Shown: positions 51,734 through 60,810 of the stretch, piece by piece
Layout: every line of letters begins with the position of its first letter
How positions within the stretch are numbered: the stretch's first letter is position 1
NCBI RefSeq assembly: GCF_003337435.1
Contig: NZ_QPJS01000003.1
Span: forward strand, 62,001 to 126,000
Direction: 5' to 3'
DNA from: Schleiferia thermophila
Lineage (GTDB): Bacteria; Bacteroidota; Bacteroidia; Flavobacteriales; Schleiferiaceae
Length of the DNA stretch: 64,000 bases
Notes under the pieces: model-generated
What the model was told of the DNA's origin: nothing
Databases searched by the model: none
The model's input: only the letters and a program-made list of their open reading frames with translations
Program-made: the position numbers and the translations under genes

Positions 51734-54370
51734 TTACAAAACAGCAGGAAAATCACCTAAACTACGACGACGATCAAATTTTAAATCGCGCAGCATACCA
51801 GCTTTGGCATTGATGGTAAGAAAATAAGACTTTTGAAAGCCGACCGGCACCCAGCTGAAGCTCATCATCCAGCAATGCAGATCGCGGGTGATGTTAATAC
51901 TTGTAAAGCCCAATTCCCTTCTTACCAGGTCATATCCTGAATTAAAATTTATTCTCCAGTTTTCAGTCAGTTCGAGGTTCCCTCCAAACATTAGTGACTG
52001 TATTGTAGATGGAGCAACTGACCCAGTAGCAGGGGTGACTGAGAGGGCATAATTAACGGAAAGAGACCATCTGGCCGAATAATCCACGCGCATCACAGGA
52101 TTATAGTAATTGATGTCACCAGAGGTAATGCCTGCTGGATTGTAGAGATCACTTTCTGCAGCTGAGGTCGTCGACGGTGGATCTTTATCCTCTTTACGAC
52201 CAAACCACCTCTGGAAGGTAGTGCTGCTAATGCTGGTACCCAGGTTTAGGGTTTGACTCTGCTGTCGCAAGAGGCTACCGGTGAGTGAGTAATGTGTTTG
52301 CGGTATTCTTCGACCCTGCTCATCTACTCCATAGATGTCAAATGAGGTCAGGTAATTTACACTGAGATTTCCTTTAAACAGAGAGGTCCTAGCAGTGAGA
52401 TTGATGACACTCCATTTGAACTCGGGGGCTGCCAGATTGTAGCTTCCATCGATTGAAAAACCTTCGATAAGCATCACCTTCGATTCTCCGGTTGAGTCTT
52501 TTTTGCTTTTAAATTTGGCATCTAAGATGTTGTCGAGCCCAAAGTTGATAAGCCCCGCCATGCCTGCGCCTGGCGTGCCAAAGGCAGCACCCGGAAAGCG
52601 GTTTTGAATTCCTATTTTTCCGGTAGTGTCAACTTGTACTTCCTGAAACGGCCTTCCTGCAAATGCACTCCATATACCGGTAGAAAAGTCCGGAATATAG
52701 CTAAGTCCCAGGCGTGGAGTCATTACATGTCTCATGGCCTTGACAGGGCCATATTTATAATTGAAAATTCCATAAAGTTTGGTAGTAAATTGAACTGAGG
52801 TGCTGAGGTCGTTGAGCATATAGAAGCCTCTGAGAGTATCGGTGATTACTGGTCTACGCAAAGAATCGTCGAATGTAAACGAATAAGATCGGAAATACCA
52901 GCGCGACCCGAGACTTACCGAAGGTACCATGGTGATGTGCCTCAGTATCCGATAATTACCGGAGAATGGAATTCTGTGGCTGATTCCATTCACTGAATTT
53001 CTCATGAGCTGTTCGAGAGGGTTACCACGTAGGGAGTCGAGAATAAAGGAAACTGAATTTCTAAAATTCATCGAATAATTAAATCCTATATCTTCATACC
53101 ACTTAGGCAATCCTGTGGGTTTTTTCTTTTTAAAGGGCAGTACCCTGGTTACATTGACTGCCAACTCTGGAAAATTCAGGTCCACCTGGCCGGTCTGAAG
53201 GTTTTGTCTGTGGTTTACTCCCATATTGAGCGTAATAGGCTTTCCTGGAAAAGTTTTTACCAAGCTGATGGAGGAGCCGATGTTGTTGTTAAGTACTTGA
53301 TTTTGTTGAAAAGTACTGGTTTGATAGAAATTTGTTGTTACAAAGTTCAGATTGGCCGAGAAGTTGAGGTCAGGCCTTGCTTTTGGGTCCTGGGAATGGG
53401 ACCACGAAATCTGGAAATCACTCTGATTGGTGTAGCGACCTATTTCCGCAAAAATAGGCCGGCCTATGATCAATCGGTTATAAATAATGTTGAAATTGCC
53501 ATTGAATTTATATCTGCGGGCATATCGGGTAGTATTTCGGAGTTGAAAACCACCCATCGTAAAAATGTCGGCCGAAAACAACATGTCGTAATACTGGCTT
53601 GCAGCCCAGTAAAATCCAAGGTTGGTAAGTCCGTAACCCCTTTGAGCATTATTGGTATACCCCGGTAGGATGATTCCGGATTTTTGCCTTTGTATAGTAG
53701 GAAAAAATCCAAATGGAACAATGACAGGTGTAGGGATATCGAGCATTTCGAGAAATGCAGGTCCTGTTACAATTTGCTTGCCCGGGATGATTTTTGACTT
53801 CTGGGTTACAATACGAAAGTGCGGATGCTCATGGCTGCACGTGGTAAACGATGCTCTTCTGATATAAAGTACCTGATCGTCCATCATCTTTACTTCCTCT
53901 CCGTGCAGAAATCCTTCGCCCTCTTTGGTGATTACTTTTTTGATTTTGGCCTTTTTCGTATCGAAATTATAACGAATCGTATCGGTGTTGTACGATTTGC
54001 CATCCTCTGTAAACACGGGTTTTTGAATCACTCTTCCGGCAGAATCTCTGATACCCATTGCGATCAGTTCATTTTCTTTGAAATATATGATGATCAGACC
54101 AGCCTGTAGAGTGATGTTCTGATATTCGACACGGGCATTGTTGTAGAGCCTGGCAGTATTTCCATCCAGCGATATCGAGATGGTATCATCAGCACTGTAT
54201 TGTACTTTACTCTGAAGGGCAGAGGATTTTTTAATTACTCTTGTTGACTCACCGAGATTCGCAGGTATTACCAGCGAGTCTTCAGACTGTGCTACTCCAC
54301 GGGCAGAGTGCAAAAGGAACATCAACCCACATATAAAAGTTAAAAAGTTTCGCTGTGTAAGTTCAATCAA
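51734..54370 (-). CDS. LptD-like outer-membrane LPS assembly protein
   Basis: An 878-residue protein with a signal peptide (start MIELTQRNFLTF, ending near GVAQS), an OstA-like N-terminal beta-jellyroll (about 45-200: ARVEYQNITLQAGLI, TCSHEHPHFRI) and a very large C-terminal beta-barrel. It matches the divergent Bacteroidota LptD family that places LPS or lipooligosaccharide in the outer leaflet. TTG 54406 would lie at the predicted transcript start, so TTG 54370 is preferred. It is divergent from the amidase and MlaD genes, a neighbourhood common in this phylum. Confidence 0.88.
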   Translation of the reverse strand: MIELTQRNFLTFICGLMFLLHSARGVAQSEDSLVIPANLGESTRVIKKSSALQSKVQYSADDTISISLDGNTARLYNNARVEYQNITLQAGLIIIYFKENELIAMGIRDSAGRVIQKPVFTEDGKSYNTDTIRYNFDTKKAKIKKVITKEGEGFLHGEEVKMMDDQVLYIRRASFTTCSHEHPHFRIVTQKSKIIPGKQIVTGPAFLEMLDIPTPVIVPFGFFPTIQRQKSGIILPGYTNNAQRGYGLTNLGFYWAASQYYDMLFSADIFTMGGFQLRNTTRYARRYKFNGNFNIIYNRLIIGRPIFAEIGRYTNQSDFQISWSHSQDPKARPDLNFSANLNFVTTNFYQTSTFQQNQVLNNNIGSSISLVKTFPGKPITLNMGVNHRQNLQTGQVDLNFPELAVNVTRVLPFKKKKPTGLPKWYEDIGFNYSMNFRNSVSFILDSLRGNPLEQLMRNSVNGISHRIPFSGNYRILRHITMVPSVSLGSRWYFRSYSFTFDDSLRRPVITDTLRGFYMLNDLSTSVQFTTKLYGIFNYKYGPVKAMRHVMTPRLGLSYIPDFSTGIWSAFAGRPFQEVQVDTTGKIGIQNRFPGAAFGTPGAGMAGLINFGLDNILDAKFKSKKDSTGESKVMLIEGFSIDGSYNLAAPEFKWSVINLTARTSLFKGNLSVNYLTSFDIYGVDEQGRRIPQTHYSLTGSLLRQQSQTLNLGTSISSTTFQRWFGRKEDKDPPSTTSAAESDLYNPAGITSGDINYYNPVMRVDYSARWSLSVNYALSVTPATGSVAPSTIQSLMFGGNLELTENWRINFNSGYDLVRRELGFTSINITRDLHCWMMSFSWVPVGFQKSYFLTINAKAGMLRDLKFDRRRSLGDFPAVL

Positions 54371-54411
54371 CGGAAAAAAAACTGATAATTTTGAACCAAA
54401 GCTCAAGGCAG

Positions 54412-54419
54412 CAAAGGTA
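54412..54419 (-). promoter_or_regulatory. -7 promoter element for the LptD-like gene
   Basis: The minus strand reads TACCTTTG, a TAnnTTTG match, 5 bases before the longest start (TTG 54406). Confidence 0.5.
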
Positions 54420-54475
54420 TTTTGTATTAGGAACGAATTTTGAAAATATTGGTTAACAATTGTTGGAAGTTTACA

Positions 54476-55705
54476 ATGAAATCCGGAATTAACTTACGAA
54501 GTGCCTTGGTCTTTGTCTGTATGATTCTTTTTTTACCCGGATTTGAAACGCTCAAGGATATCAACGATGGAGCCATCCGTACAGTGGTCATAGACCCAGG
54601 TCATGGAGGTCAAGATACTGGCAACAGGGGTACCGGCCGAAAACCAAAAAAGGAAAAAGACATCGCACTGGAAGTATCCTTACTTGTTGGAAAATACATA
54701 CGTGAAAACCTACCCGATGTAAAAGTAATTTACACTCGCGACAGAGATATCTTCGTGCCACTTTATGAGCGCACCAACATTGCCAACCGCGCTAAGGCAG
54801 ATCTCTTCATCAGCATCCATTGCGATGCTTACACATCTCCTGCGGCTTTTGGTTCCACAACCTTTGTGATGGGAACAACCCATAGCGACGAAAACATGCG
54901 CGTTGCCATTCAGGAAAACTCCGTAATCTTTCTGGAGGAAGATTACAAAGTGCGCTATGAAGGTTTTGATCCTACAAAACCTGAGACATATATAGCTCTT
55001 ACGCTGTATCAGAATGCCCATTTAAATCAAAGTATCGAATTCGGACAAATGGTTCAGGACCAATTCAGAGATCGGGCCAAACGAAAAGACAGAGGAGTCC
55101 GCCAGCAACCGCTTTATGTAACTTGCCGCACCAGTATGCCCGCCGTGCTGATCGAGTTGGGATTTCTTACCAATCCTGCAGAAGAAGAATTCCTGAACAG
55201 TAAAGACGGACAGGAAATTATGGCATCGGCCGTTTATCGCGCTGTAAAGGAGTATAAAAACACTGTAGAAGCAAGAACAAGAAAATCGATCCCAGCACTT
55301 AGAGAACAAACAGCTGACAACAATCTATCCGCCTCCGCTCAGGCACCAGCAGCGCCTGGTAATCAAGCCTCCCAAAGCCACATACCCAATAATACCACAG
55401 ATAATTCAGCAGCTGAAAACCATGCTCCCGGAAATAAAGGAGTGCATTTCAGAGTTCAATTAGAAACCACAACTTCCCCAAAACCCAAACAAGACAAGCT
55501 CTTTCAGGTAGATACTCGTATAATAGAAGTGAAAGAAGGCAACCTGTACAAGTATCAGATCTGCTGCTTTAATTCTCTGAACGAAGCAGTACAAATTCAA
55601 AACAAAATTCGAAAAAACGGGTACAAAGACGCTTTTGTAGCTCCGTACCACGGAGATCAACGCATCTCAATAATCGATGCCGAGCGCCTCCAACAGTCAA
55701 AATAA
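54476..55705 (+). CDS. N-acetylmuramoyl-L-alanine amidase with C-terminal SPOR-like domain
   Basis: A 409-residue cell wall amidase (Amidase_3). It has a signal peptide, then the zinc site VIDPGHGGQDTG near residue 37, IHCDAYTSP and the catalytic Glu in LIELGFLTNPAEE. A low-complexity Pro/Ala/Asn linker (about 280-325) leads to a C-terminal segment (about 330-400: FRVQLETT, YKYQICCFNSLNEAVQIQNK) resembling a SPOR peptidoglycan-binding domain. It cleaves the peptide from glycan strands, probably at division. ATG 54476 gives the signal peptide. The MlaD-like gene follows. Confidence 0.92.
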   Translation: MKSGINLRSALVFVCMILFLPGFETLKDINDGAIRTVVIDPGHGGQDTGNRGTGRKPKKEKDIALEVSLLVGKYIRENLPDVKVIYTRDRDIFVPLYERTNIANRAKADLFISIHCDAYTSPAAFGSTTFVMGTTHSDENMRVAIQENSVIFLEEDYKVRYEGFDPTKPETYIALTLYQNAHLNQSIEFGQMVQDQFRDRAKRKDRGVRQQPLYVTCRTSMPAVLIELGFLTNPAEEEFLNSKDGQEIMASAVYRAVKEYKNTVEARTRKSIPALREQTADNNLSASAQAPAAPGNQASQSHIPNNTTDNSAAENHAPGNKGVHFRVQLETTTSPKPKQDKLFQVDTRIIEVKEGNLYKYQICCFNSLNEAVQIQNKIRKNGYKDAFVAPYHGDQRISIIDAERLQQSK

Positions 55706-55777
55706 AAATGTTATTCAGCCAAGTAGAATCCCATTGGGCTGGTAAGAGGTTGTAATATTGCAAAAAATTTTAATAAA

Positions 55778-56743
55778 TTGAAATTCTCAAGGGAATTCAA
55801 AGCCGGTTTTATCGCCATTCTTTCCATTGCTTTTTTGTATTGGGGAATCAACTTCTTGAAAGGAAACGATATATTTGTTACCAAAACAACCTTTTACGCC
55901 GTATTTGACCAGGTGAATGGCCTTGCAAAAGCACAGCCCGTCATATTAAATGGTTATAACATCGGTCAAGTAGACCAGATTTACTTCTCCGATGCATCTG
56001 GTAAAAAGCTGATTGTTCAGTTTTCAATCAGAGAAAAAATTTCCCTTACTCGCAATACCATAGCCATGATAGCCACAACGGACTTGCTCAGCGGCAAGTC
56101 CATTGTACTCAGACCGGGCGATTCTGCTGAGCTCTTAAAGTCTGGAGACACGCTGACTTCAGCCCTTGAAACAGGTTTTGCCGAGGAACTCGTACAACTA
56201 AAAGACAATTTTGAAAACATTACACATCACCTGGATTCCTTGCTCATCAAAGTCAACACCATACTGGATGAGCACAATGTAAACCAGCTTCAAAAGAGTA
56301 TATCCGTCATCAATAGAACCATTGACCAAAATGCAGAGAAAATTTCCAATATAGTTAGCAACCTGGAGCGAATCTCTCAAAGCATTGCAGGTCAGAATTC
56401 CGCCCTCAACCGGACGCTGGAAAATGCTGCTGAAATTACAGAATCTATCAAAGACGAAAATCCCGCCCGACTGATCGCTACCTTACAGCAAACCACAGGT
56501 GAGTTAAAAAAAATTCTGGAAGATATTAACTCCGGCAGAGGCAATCTGGGTAAAATGGCTCGGGACAGCCTCTTATATCAAAACCTTCTCATTACCACCG
56601 ACCAATTGAACAAATTAGTACTTGACCTGAAATACAATCCCAGGCGGTACATCAATGTTTCCGTATTTGGCAAAAAGACAAAACCATATTCAGACCAGGA
56701 AATTCATAATAAATTCAGGGAAGAAAAACCTTTAAATCCCTAA
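55778..56743 (+). CDS. MCE domain lipid-transport protein (MlaD family)
   Basis: A 321-residue protein with an N-terminal membrane helix (FIAILSIAFLYWGINFLKG), one MCE domain (about 35-115: YAVFDQVNGLAKAQPVILNGYNIGQV) and a long helical coiled coil (about 140-270). MCE proteins form hexameric rings that carry phospholipids between membranes. The start is TTG at 55778, giving the family opening MKFSREFKAG. Position after the amidase and opposite the LptD-like gene supports an envelope lipid role. Confidence 0.92.
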   Translation: MKFSREFKAGFIAILSIAFLYWGINFLKGNDIFVTKTTFYAVFDQVNGLAKAQPVILNGYNIGQVDQIYFSDASGKKLIVQFSIREKISLTRNTIAMIATTDLLSGKSIVLRPGDSAELLKSGDTLTSALETGFAEELVQLKDNFENITHHLDSLLIKVNTILDEHNVNQLQKSISVINRTIDQNAEKISNIVSNLERISQSIAGQNSALNRTLENAAEITESIKDENPARLIATLQQTTGELKKILEDINSGRGNLGKMARDSLLYQNLLITTDQLNKLVLDLKYNPRRYINVSVFGKKTKPYSDQEIHNKFREEKPLNP

Positions 56744-56772
56744 ATTTGTCTAAATTATAAGATGTTGACAGT

Positions 56773-58086
56773 ATGAGTTTTGGATTGAGCAATGTGATAT
56801 TCCTGCTTGCGCTATTTACGGCGATTTATTTTTTCGCAAAAAATGTAAAGAAGATACGACGCAACATACTTCTTGCGCGCGATTCACTCAGAACTGACCA
56901 ACCAGCTACACGCTGGAAAATCATGACAAGGGTGGCACTTGGTCAAAGCAAAATGGTAGTCAACCCCGTGGCCGGTTTGTTTCACATTGTGATCTATGCA
57001 GGCTTCTTGCTAATTAATATTGAGGTGCTAGAGATAGTTCTCGATGGAATACTAGGCACTCACAGGCTTTTTGCACAGCCGCTTGGCGCGCTTTATACAG
57101 CCGCTATCAATTTTTTTGAAATACTTGCAGTGGCAGTGATCGTGGCATGCGTGGTGTTTTTGTGGAGGCGAAATGTGATGAAAATCGACAGATTCAGGAA
57201 ACCAGAATTACAGGGATGGCCCTTTAGAGATGCCAATTACATTCTGATTATTGAGATTGTGTTAATGATAGCATTACTTTCCATTGGAGCAGCTGAAGCC
57301 AATATGGAAAATCCTCCTGCAGGTCCGTTTATTATCTCATCCCTATTGGCACCTGTGTTTTCCGGCCTCTCACAAGATGGGTTGCACATCGCCGAACGCA
57401 TAGCATGGTGGGCACATATCCTTGGAATCTTGGCATTTCTGAATTATCTGCCATTTTCAAAACATTTTCACATAATACTTTCTTTTCCAAATACCTGGTA
57501 CGCTAAATTGACACCCTATGGAAAATTTCCCATACACCAAAGGGTTAAAAAAGAGGTCGAATTGATGCTTGATCCTCATGCAGACCCATATACCGCCCCC
57601 TCAGATCAATCTCAGGAATCTTCTGAAAAGTTTGGCGCAAAAGATGTGATGGATCTCACCTGGGTAAACGTGCTCAATGCATACGCCTGTACAGAATGCG
57701 GAAGATGTACCGCTGAATGCCCGGCAAATCAGACCGGAAAAAAATTGTCACCACGCAAAATAATGATGGATGTGCGTGATAGGGCAGAAGAAATTGGCAG
57801 AATTATAGACGCAAACGGTGGAAAATTCGTAGACGATGGCAAAAGTCTGCTCGATCATTACATCACCAGAGAAGAAATTTGGGCCTGTACCAGTTGCAAT
57901 GCTTGTGTAGAAGCTTGTCCGGTGCTCATTGACCCATTAGACATCATCATGCAGCTGCGACAATATGTAGTGATGGAAGAAGCTAAAGCACCTCAAAGTC
58001 TGAATCTGATGATGACAAATGTGGAAAACAATGGCGCACCATGGCAATTTGCCCAAGCTGACAGAGCTAACTGGGTATACCAATAA
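56773..58086 (+). CDS. Membrane-bound 4Fe-4S protein (HdrC-like)
   Basis: A 437-residue protein with about five to six membrane helices (1-250, NarI/HdrE-like) and a C-terminal ferredoxin domain with two cluster motifs: CTECGRCTAECP and CTSCNACVEACP. The shape fits an Hdr-type or GlpC-like subunit that passes electrons between the membrane quinone pool and a partner. The partner is probably the CCG-domain protein at 59138, but two unrelated genes separate them. It begins 29 bases after the MlaD-like gene. Confidence 0.9.
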   Translation: MSFGLSNVIFLLALFTAIYFFAKNVKKIRRNILLARDSLRTDQPATRWKIMTRVALGQSKMVVNPVAGLFHIVIYAGFLLINIEVLEIVLDGILGTHRLFAQPLGALYTAAINFFEILAVAVIVACVVFLWRRNVMKIDRFRKPELQGWPFRDANYILIIEIVLMIALLSIGAAEANMENPPAGPFIISSLLAPVFSGLSQDGLHIAERIAWWAHILGILAFLNYLPFSKHFHIILSFPNTWYAKLTPYGKFPIHQRVKKEVELMLDPHADPYTAPSDQSQESSEKFGAKDVMDLTWVNVLNAYACTECGRCTAECPANQTGKKLSPRKIMMDVRDRAEEIGRIIDANGGKFVDDGKSLLDHYITREEIWACTSCNACVEACPVLIDPLDIIMQLRQYVVMEEAKAPQSLNLMMTNVENNGAPWQFAQADRANWVYQ

Positions 58087-58108
58087 CTAATAAACGCAGC
58101 TATTGACA

Positions 58109-58540
58109 ATGGAAAAGAACAATTTTCCCCTACTATTGGATGCTGAAGAAAATGGGAAGAAAATCAGCCCTCAACTTCCACCCGGGGTTAAAAACTTTCT
58201 TATTGATATCGACGGTACTATTTGCGAAGATATTCCCAATGAAGAACCATGGCGTATGATAGACGCCAAAGTGTATCCAGATGCTTTGAAAATTTGTAAC
58301 CACTGGTACGAGCAAGGGCATATCATCACCTTTTTTACATCAAGGACGGAACAGCACCGGGAAGTGACAGAAACATGGCTCAAAAAGCACGGCTTCAAGT
58401 ATCACGGCATCCTCTTTGGAAAACCACGCGGTGGCAATTATCATTGGATTGATAACCACATAGTCCGGGCTACACGCTACAAAGGAAAATTTACCGATCT
58501 AGTAGAACGAAATGTAACCATAGAGGTTTTTGAAGAATAA
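58109..58540 (+). CDS. HAD-like phosphatase-type protein
   Basis: A 143-residue protein with the HAD motif I DIDGTICED near residue 32 (Asp nucleophile and acid), FFTSRTEQHR (motif II Ser/Thr) and Lys in GKPRGG, followed by WIDNHIV. It has no cap domain, so the substrate may be large or simple. Automatic labels such as phosphoheptose isomerase are not supported. ATG 58109 is preferred over TTG 58103. It is inserted between the two Hdr-like genes. Confidence 0.8.
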   Translation: MEKNNFPLLLDAEENGKKISPQLPPGVKNFLIDIDGTICEDIPNEEPWRMIDAKVYPDALKICNHWYEQGHIITFFTSRTEQHREVTETWLKKHGFKYHGILFGKPRGGNYHWIDNHIVRATRYKGKFTDLVERNVTIEVFEE

Positions 58541-59127
58541 TGAGCATTCGCCTTACTACTTGCTATCTGGTCAGCCTGTTGTTTTTACTTCACTCAGCAT
58601 GTAAAAAAGATTCAGAGATTATCATTCCCGTACACCAGGCAACCCTTGGCATTATACGAGATTTTAAAGATTTTAAAAGATGTCTATCATCCGATGGTGA
58701 CACATTTGTTGCCCGCCATAAATCGGATACCACATTTATGGCTGGTGAAACAGTCAATAATCAAAGACCGGTCTTCCAGGTAATACGTCATATTCTTTAC
58801 ATCAGCGAAATCGATTTAGAAATTACCTTTGAAATCACGGCAGATTATCATCCTGACCAATTGACAAGAATACATGACAAAGTTTTAATGAAAATTGTGA
58901 GCAATGACAAATTCAATGAGATGACCCTTGTCACTTTACCTAAAGATTGGGTATGTCTCAACAATTGTGAATACAAATCGAGTCTGGAATTGCTGGGTCA
59001 GACCTATCAATCTGTCCTGTGCATGAGATTGCCGGAACATCCAAATATTTACTACAGCATTGGAAATGATGGAAAATTTGCAGGATTTTCCTGCAGTGCT
59101 GGTAAAATATACAGATGGATTGATTAA
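58540..59127 (+). CDS. Unrecognised lipoprotein
   Basis: Not recognised. The 195-residue product has a signal peptide with lipobox LHSAC (Cys21), a beta-rich body and several Cys residues near the C-terminus (VCLNNCEY, LCMRL, GFSCSAG) that could form disulfides. Its ATG overlaps the HAD-like gene stop by one base (TAATG). It is the second gene inserted between the Hdr-like pair. Confidence 0.65.
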   Translation: MSIRLTTCYLVSLLFLLHSACKKDSEIIIPVHQATLGIIRDFKDFKRCLSSDGDTFVARHKSDTTFMAGETVNNQRPVFQVIRHILYISEIDLEITFEITADYHPDQLTRIHDKVLMKIVSNDKFNEMTLVTLPKDWVCLNNCEYKSSLELLGQTYQSVLCMRLPEHPNIYYSIGNDGKFAGFSCSAGKIYRWID

Positions 59128-59137
59128 CAGTTTGATT

Positions 59138-59917
59138 ATGACGGAAAAAGTAAAAACTATGGCCGAATGGGCGGCCGAAGGCAATACACCCGAAATACTA
59201 TTTTGGGTGGGATGTGCCGGATCATTTGACGATAGGGCTAAACGAATCACAAAAAGCCTGGCTTCGATTTTACAAAAAGCAGGGATTACCTTCGGTATAT
59301 TGGGTACTGAAGAAAGTTGTACAGGGGATCCTGCCAAACGAGCCGGAAATGAATTTTTGTTTCAGATGATGGCCATGCAAAATATTCAAATTCTCAATGG
59401 TTATGGCATAAAAAAAATTGTGACCGCCTGCCCCCATTGTTTCAACACTCTAAAAAATGAATATCCTGAACTTGGCGGTGACTACCAGGTCGTTCATCAT
59501 TCCCAGCTCATCGATGAGCTGTTAAAATCTAATCAATTGAGAATTGAAGGCGGCAGCTTCAAAGGCAAGAAAATCACGTATCACGATCCATGTTATCTCG
59601 GAAGGGCCAATGGCGTGTACGAAGCTCCAAGAGCAGTGATTGAAGCGCTGGATGTGGACCTTGTGGAAATGAAAAGAAGCAAAGCAAAGGGGTTGTGCTG
59701 TGGAGCTGGTGGCGCACAAATGTTTAAAGAACCAGAAAAGGGTCATAAAGACATCAATATAGAAAGAACAGAAGAAGCCCTTGCTACTGGTAGTGAGATT
59801 ATAGCAGCTGCATGCCCGTTTTGCAATGTAATGATGACCGATGGGGTTAAAAATAAAGAGAAAGAGCAGGAAGTAAAAGTTTTGGACATCGCCGAGCTGA
59901 TCAATGCAAGTCTTTGA
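59138..59917 (+). CDS. CCG-domain Fe-S protein (HdrB-like)
   Basis: A 259-residue soluble protein with two CCG (cysteine-rich) domains. Motifs include LFWVGCAGSFDDRA, a second VTACPHCFNTLKNEYP, HDPCYLGRANGVYEAPR and GLCCGAGGAQMF. CCG domains hold unusual Fe-S clusters in heterodisulfide reductase HdrB, GlpC and LutA-type proteins. It probably partners the membrane 4Fe-4S protein at 56773; the electron donor and acceptor are unknown. ATG 59138 starts 10 bases after the lipoprotein stop. Confidence 0.9.
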   Translation: MTEKVKTMAEWAAEGNTPEILFWVGCAGSFDDRAKRITKSLASILQKAGITFGILGTEESCTGDPAKRAGNEFLFQMMAMQNIQILNGYGIKKIVTACPHCFNTLKNEYPELGGDYQVVHHSQLIDELLKSNQLRIEGGSFKGKKITYHDPCYLGRANGVYEAPRAVIEALDVDLVEMKRSKAKGLCCGAGGAQMFKEPEKGHKDINIERTEEALATGSEIIAAACPFCNVMMTDGVKNKEKEQEVKVLDIAELINASL

Positions 59918-59919
59918 CG

Positions 59920-60810
59920 CTATCTTCCTGTTGCCCGCGCAATACTATCAGGGTAGTCCGTGATAATTCCATGAACCCCCATTTTTATTAGCTTTAATGC
60001 AGTAGGTATGTCGTTCACAGTCCATGGAATGAGCTTTATTCTCCTGCTGTTACAAAACTTTACCCATTGTGGTAGAATGTGGCTGTAATGTGGACTCATT
60101 ACATCCGGTAAAAATCCCAACATATCGAGCTTCTCCGAGGGTTTTTCATCCGCATCGATGAGCAGGGCAAGTCTTAAAGCAGGATGAGCTTGCCTCAAAT
60201 ATTGCAAGGTAGGAAGGTGAAAGCTCTGTACCAGACATCTGTCGACGATCTTATGCCTGTAGATTACGCCAGCCACAAGGTCAGCAAAGGCCCTGTAATC
60301 GGGGTGAAAAATACCCTCCCATTCATCCCGGGCTTTTATTTCTATATTGTAATAAAATTTCTTTCCTTTGTTTTTGGCAAATACTTCTACAGTGTCAATT
60401 ACATCAGATAGTTTCGGTTTGAAATATTCTCTTTGTTTCTGTAGTGGAAAGCGAGGATGAGGATATGTGCCGCATTTGGTTTTTTTTACCTGCTCATAGG
60501 TAAATTCATAAATGTTGTAGGCTTCTTGTGTGCTTTCATAGATTCGGTTGCCATTCGGGTCGAGACATATTTCATGCTGAAAGAATGGCTCATGAGATAG
60601 GATGACCTGTAGGTCTGAGGTAACTACCACATCCATCTCAAGAGCATCGACGTCCATCTGAAGGGCGGCAATCATACCGTAAATGGAATTTTCCGGCCAG
60701 TAACCCCGGCAGCCCCGGTGTCCGTGTATTTCGATATTGCTATGCTTACAACTTGTAAAAATGCCCGTAATTAACAGCAACAGGCCAATTCTTAAGTCGT
60801 CTGATGTCAC
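59920..60810 (-). CDS. Glycerophosphodiester phosphodiesterase lipoprotein
   Basis: A 296-residue GDPD protein with a lipoprotein signal (lipobox IFTSC). The catalytic His and metal residues are in IHGHRGCRGYWPENS and DALEMDVVVTSDLQVILSHEP, and IKLIPWTVND appears near the end. The enzyme hydrolyses glycerophosphodiesters to glycerol 3-phosphate and an alcohol outside the cytoplasm. Its start overlaps the SDR gene stop by 4 bases, so the two are one transcript. Confidence 0.92.
   Translation of the reverse strand: MTSDDLRIGLLLLITGIFTSCKHSNIEIHGHRGCRGYWPENSIYGMIAALQMDVDALEMDVVVTSDLQVILSHEPFFQHEICLDPNGNRIYESTQEAYNIYEFTYEQVKKTKCGTYPHPRFPLQKQREYFKPKLSDVIDTVEVFAKNKGKKFYYNIEIKARDEWEGIFHPDYRAFADLVAGVIYRHKIVDRCLVQSFHLPTLQYLRQAHPALRLALLIDADEKPSEKLDMLGFLPDVMSPHYSHILPQWVKFCNSRRIKLIPWTVNDIPTALKLIKMGVHGIITDYPDSIARATGR

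Noticed and set aside
58109-58540. Label phosphoheptose isomerase for the HAD-like protein
   Set aside because: It carries HAD motifs (DIDGT) and no SIS sugar-isomerase domain.
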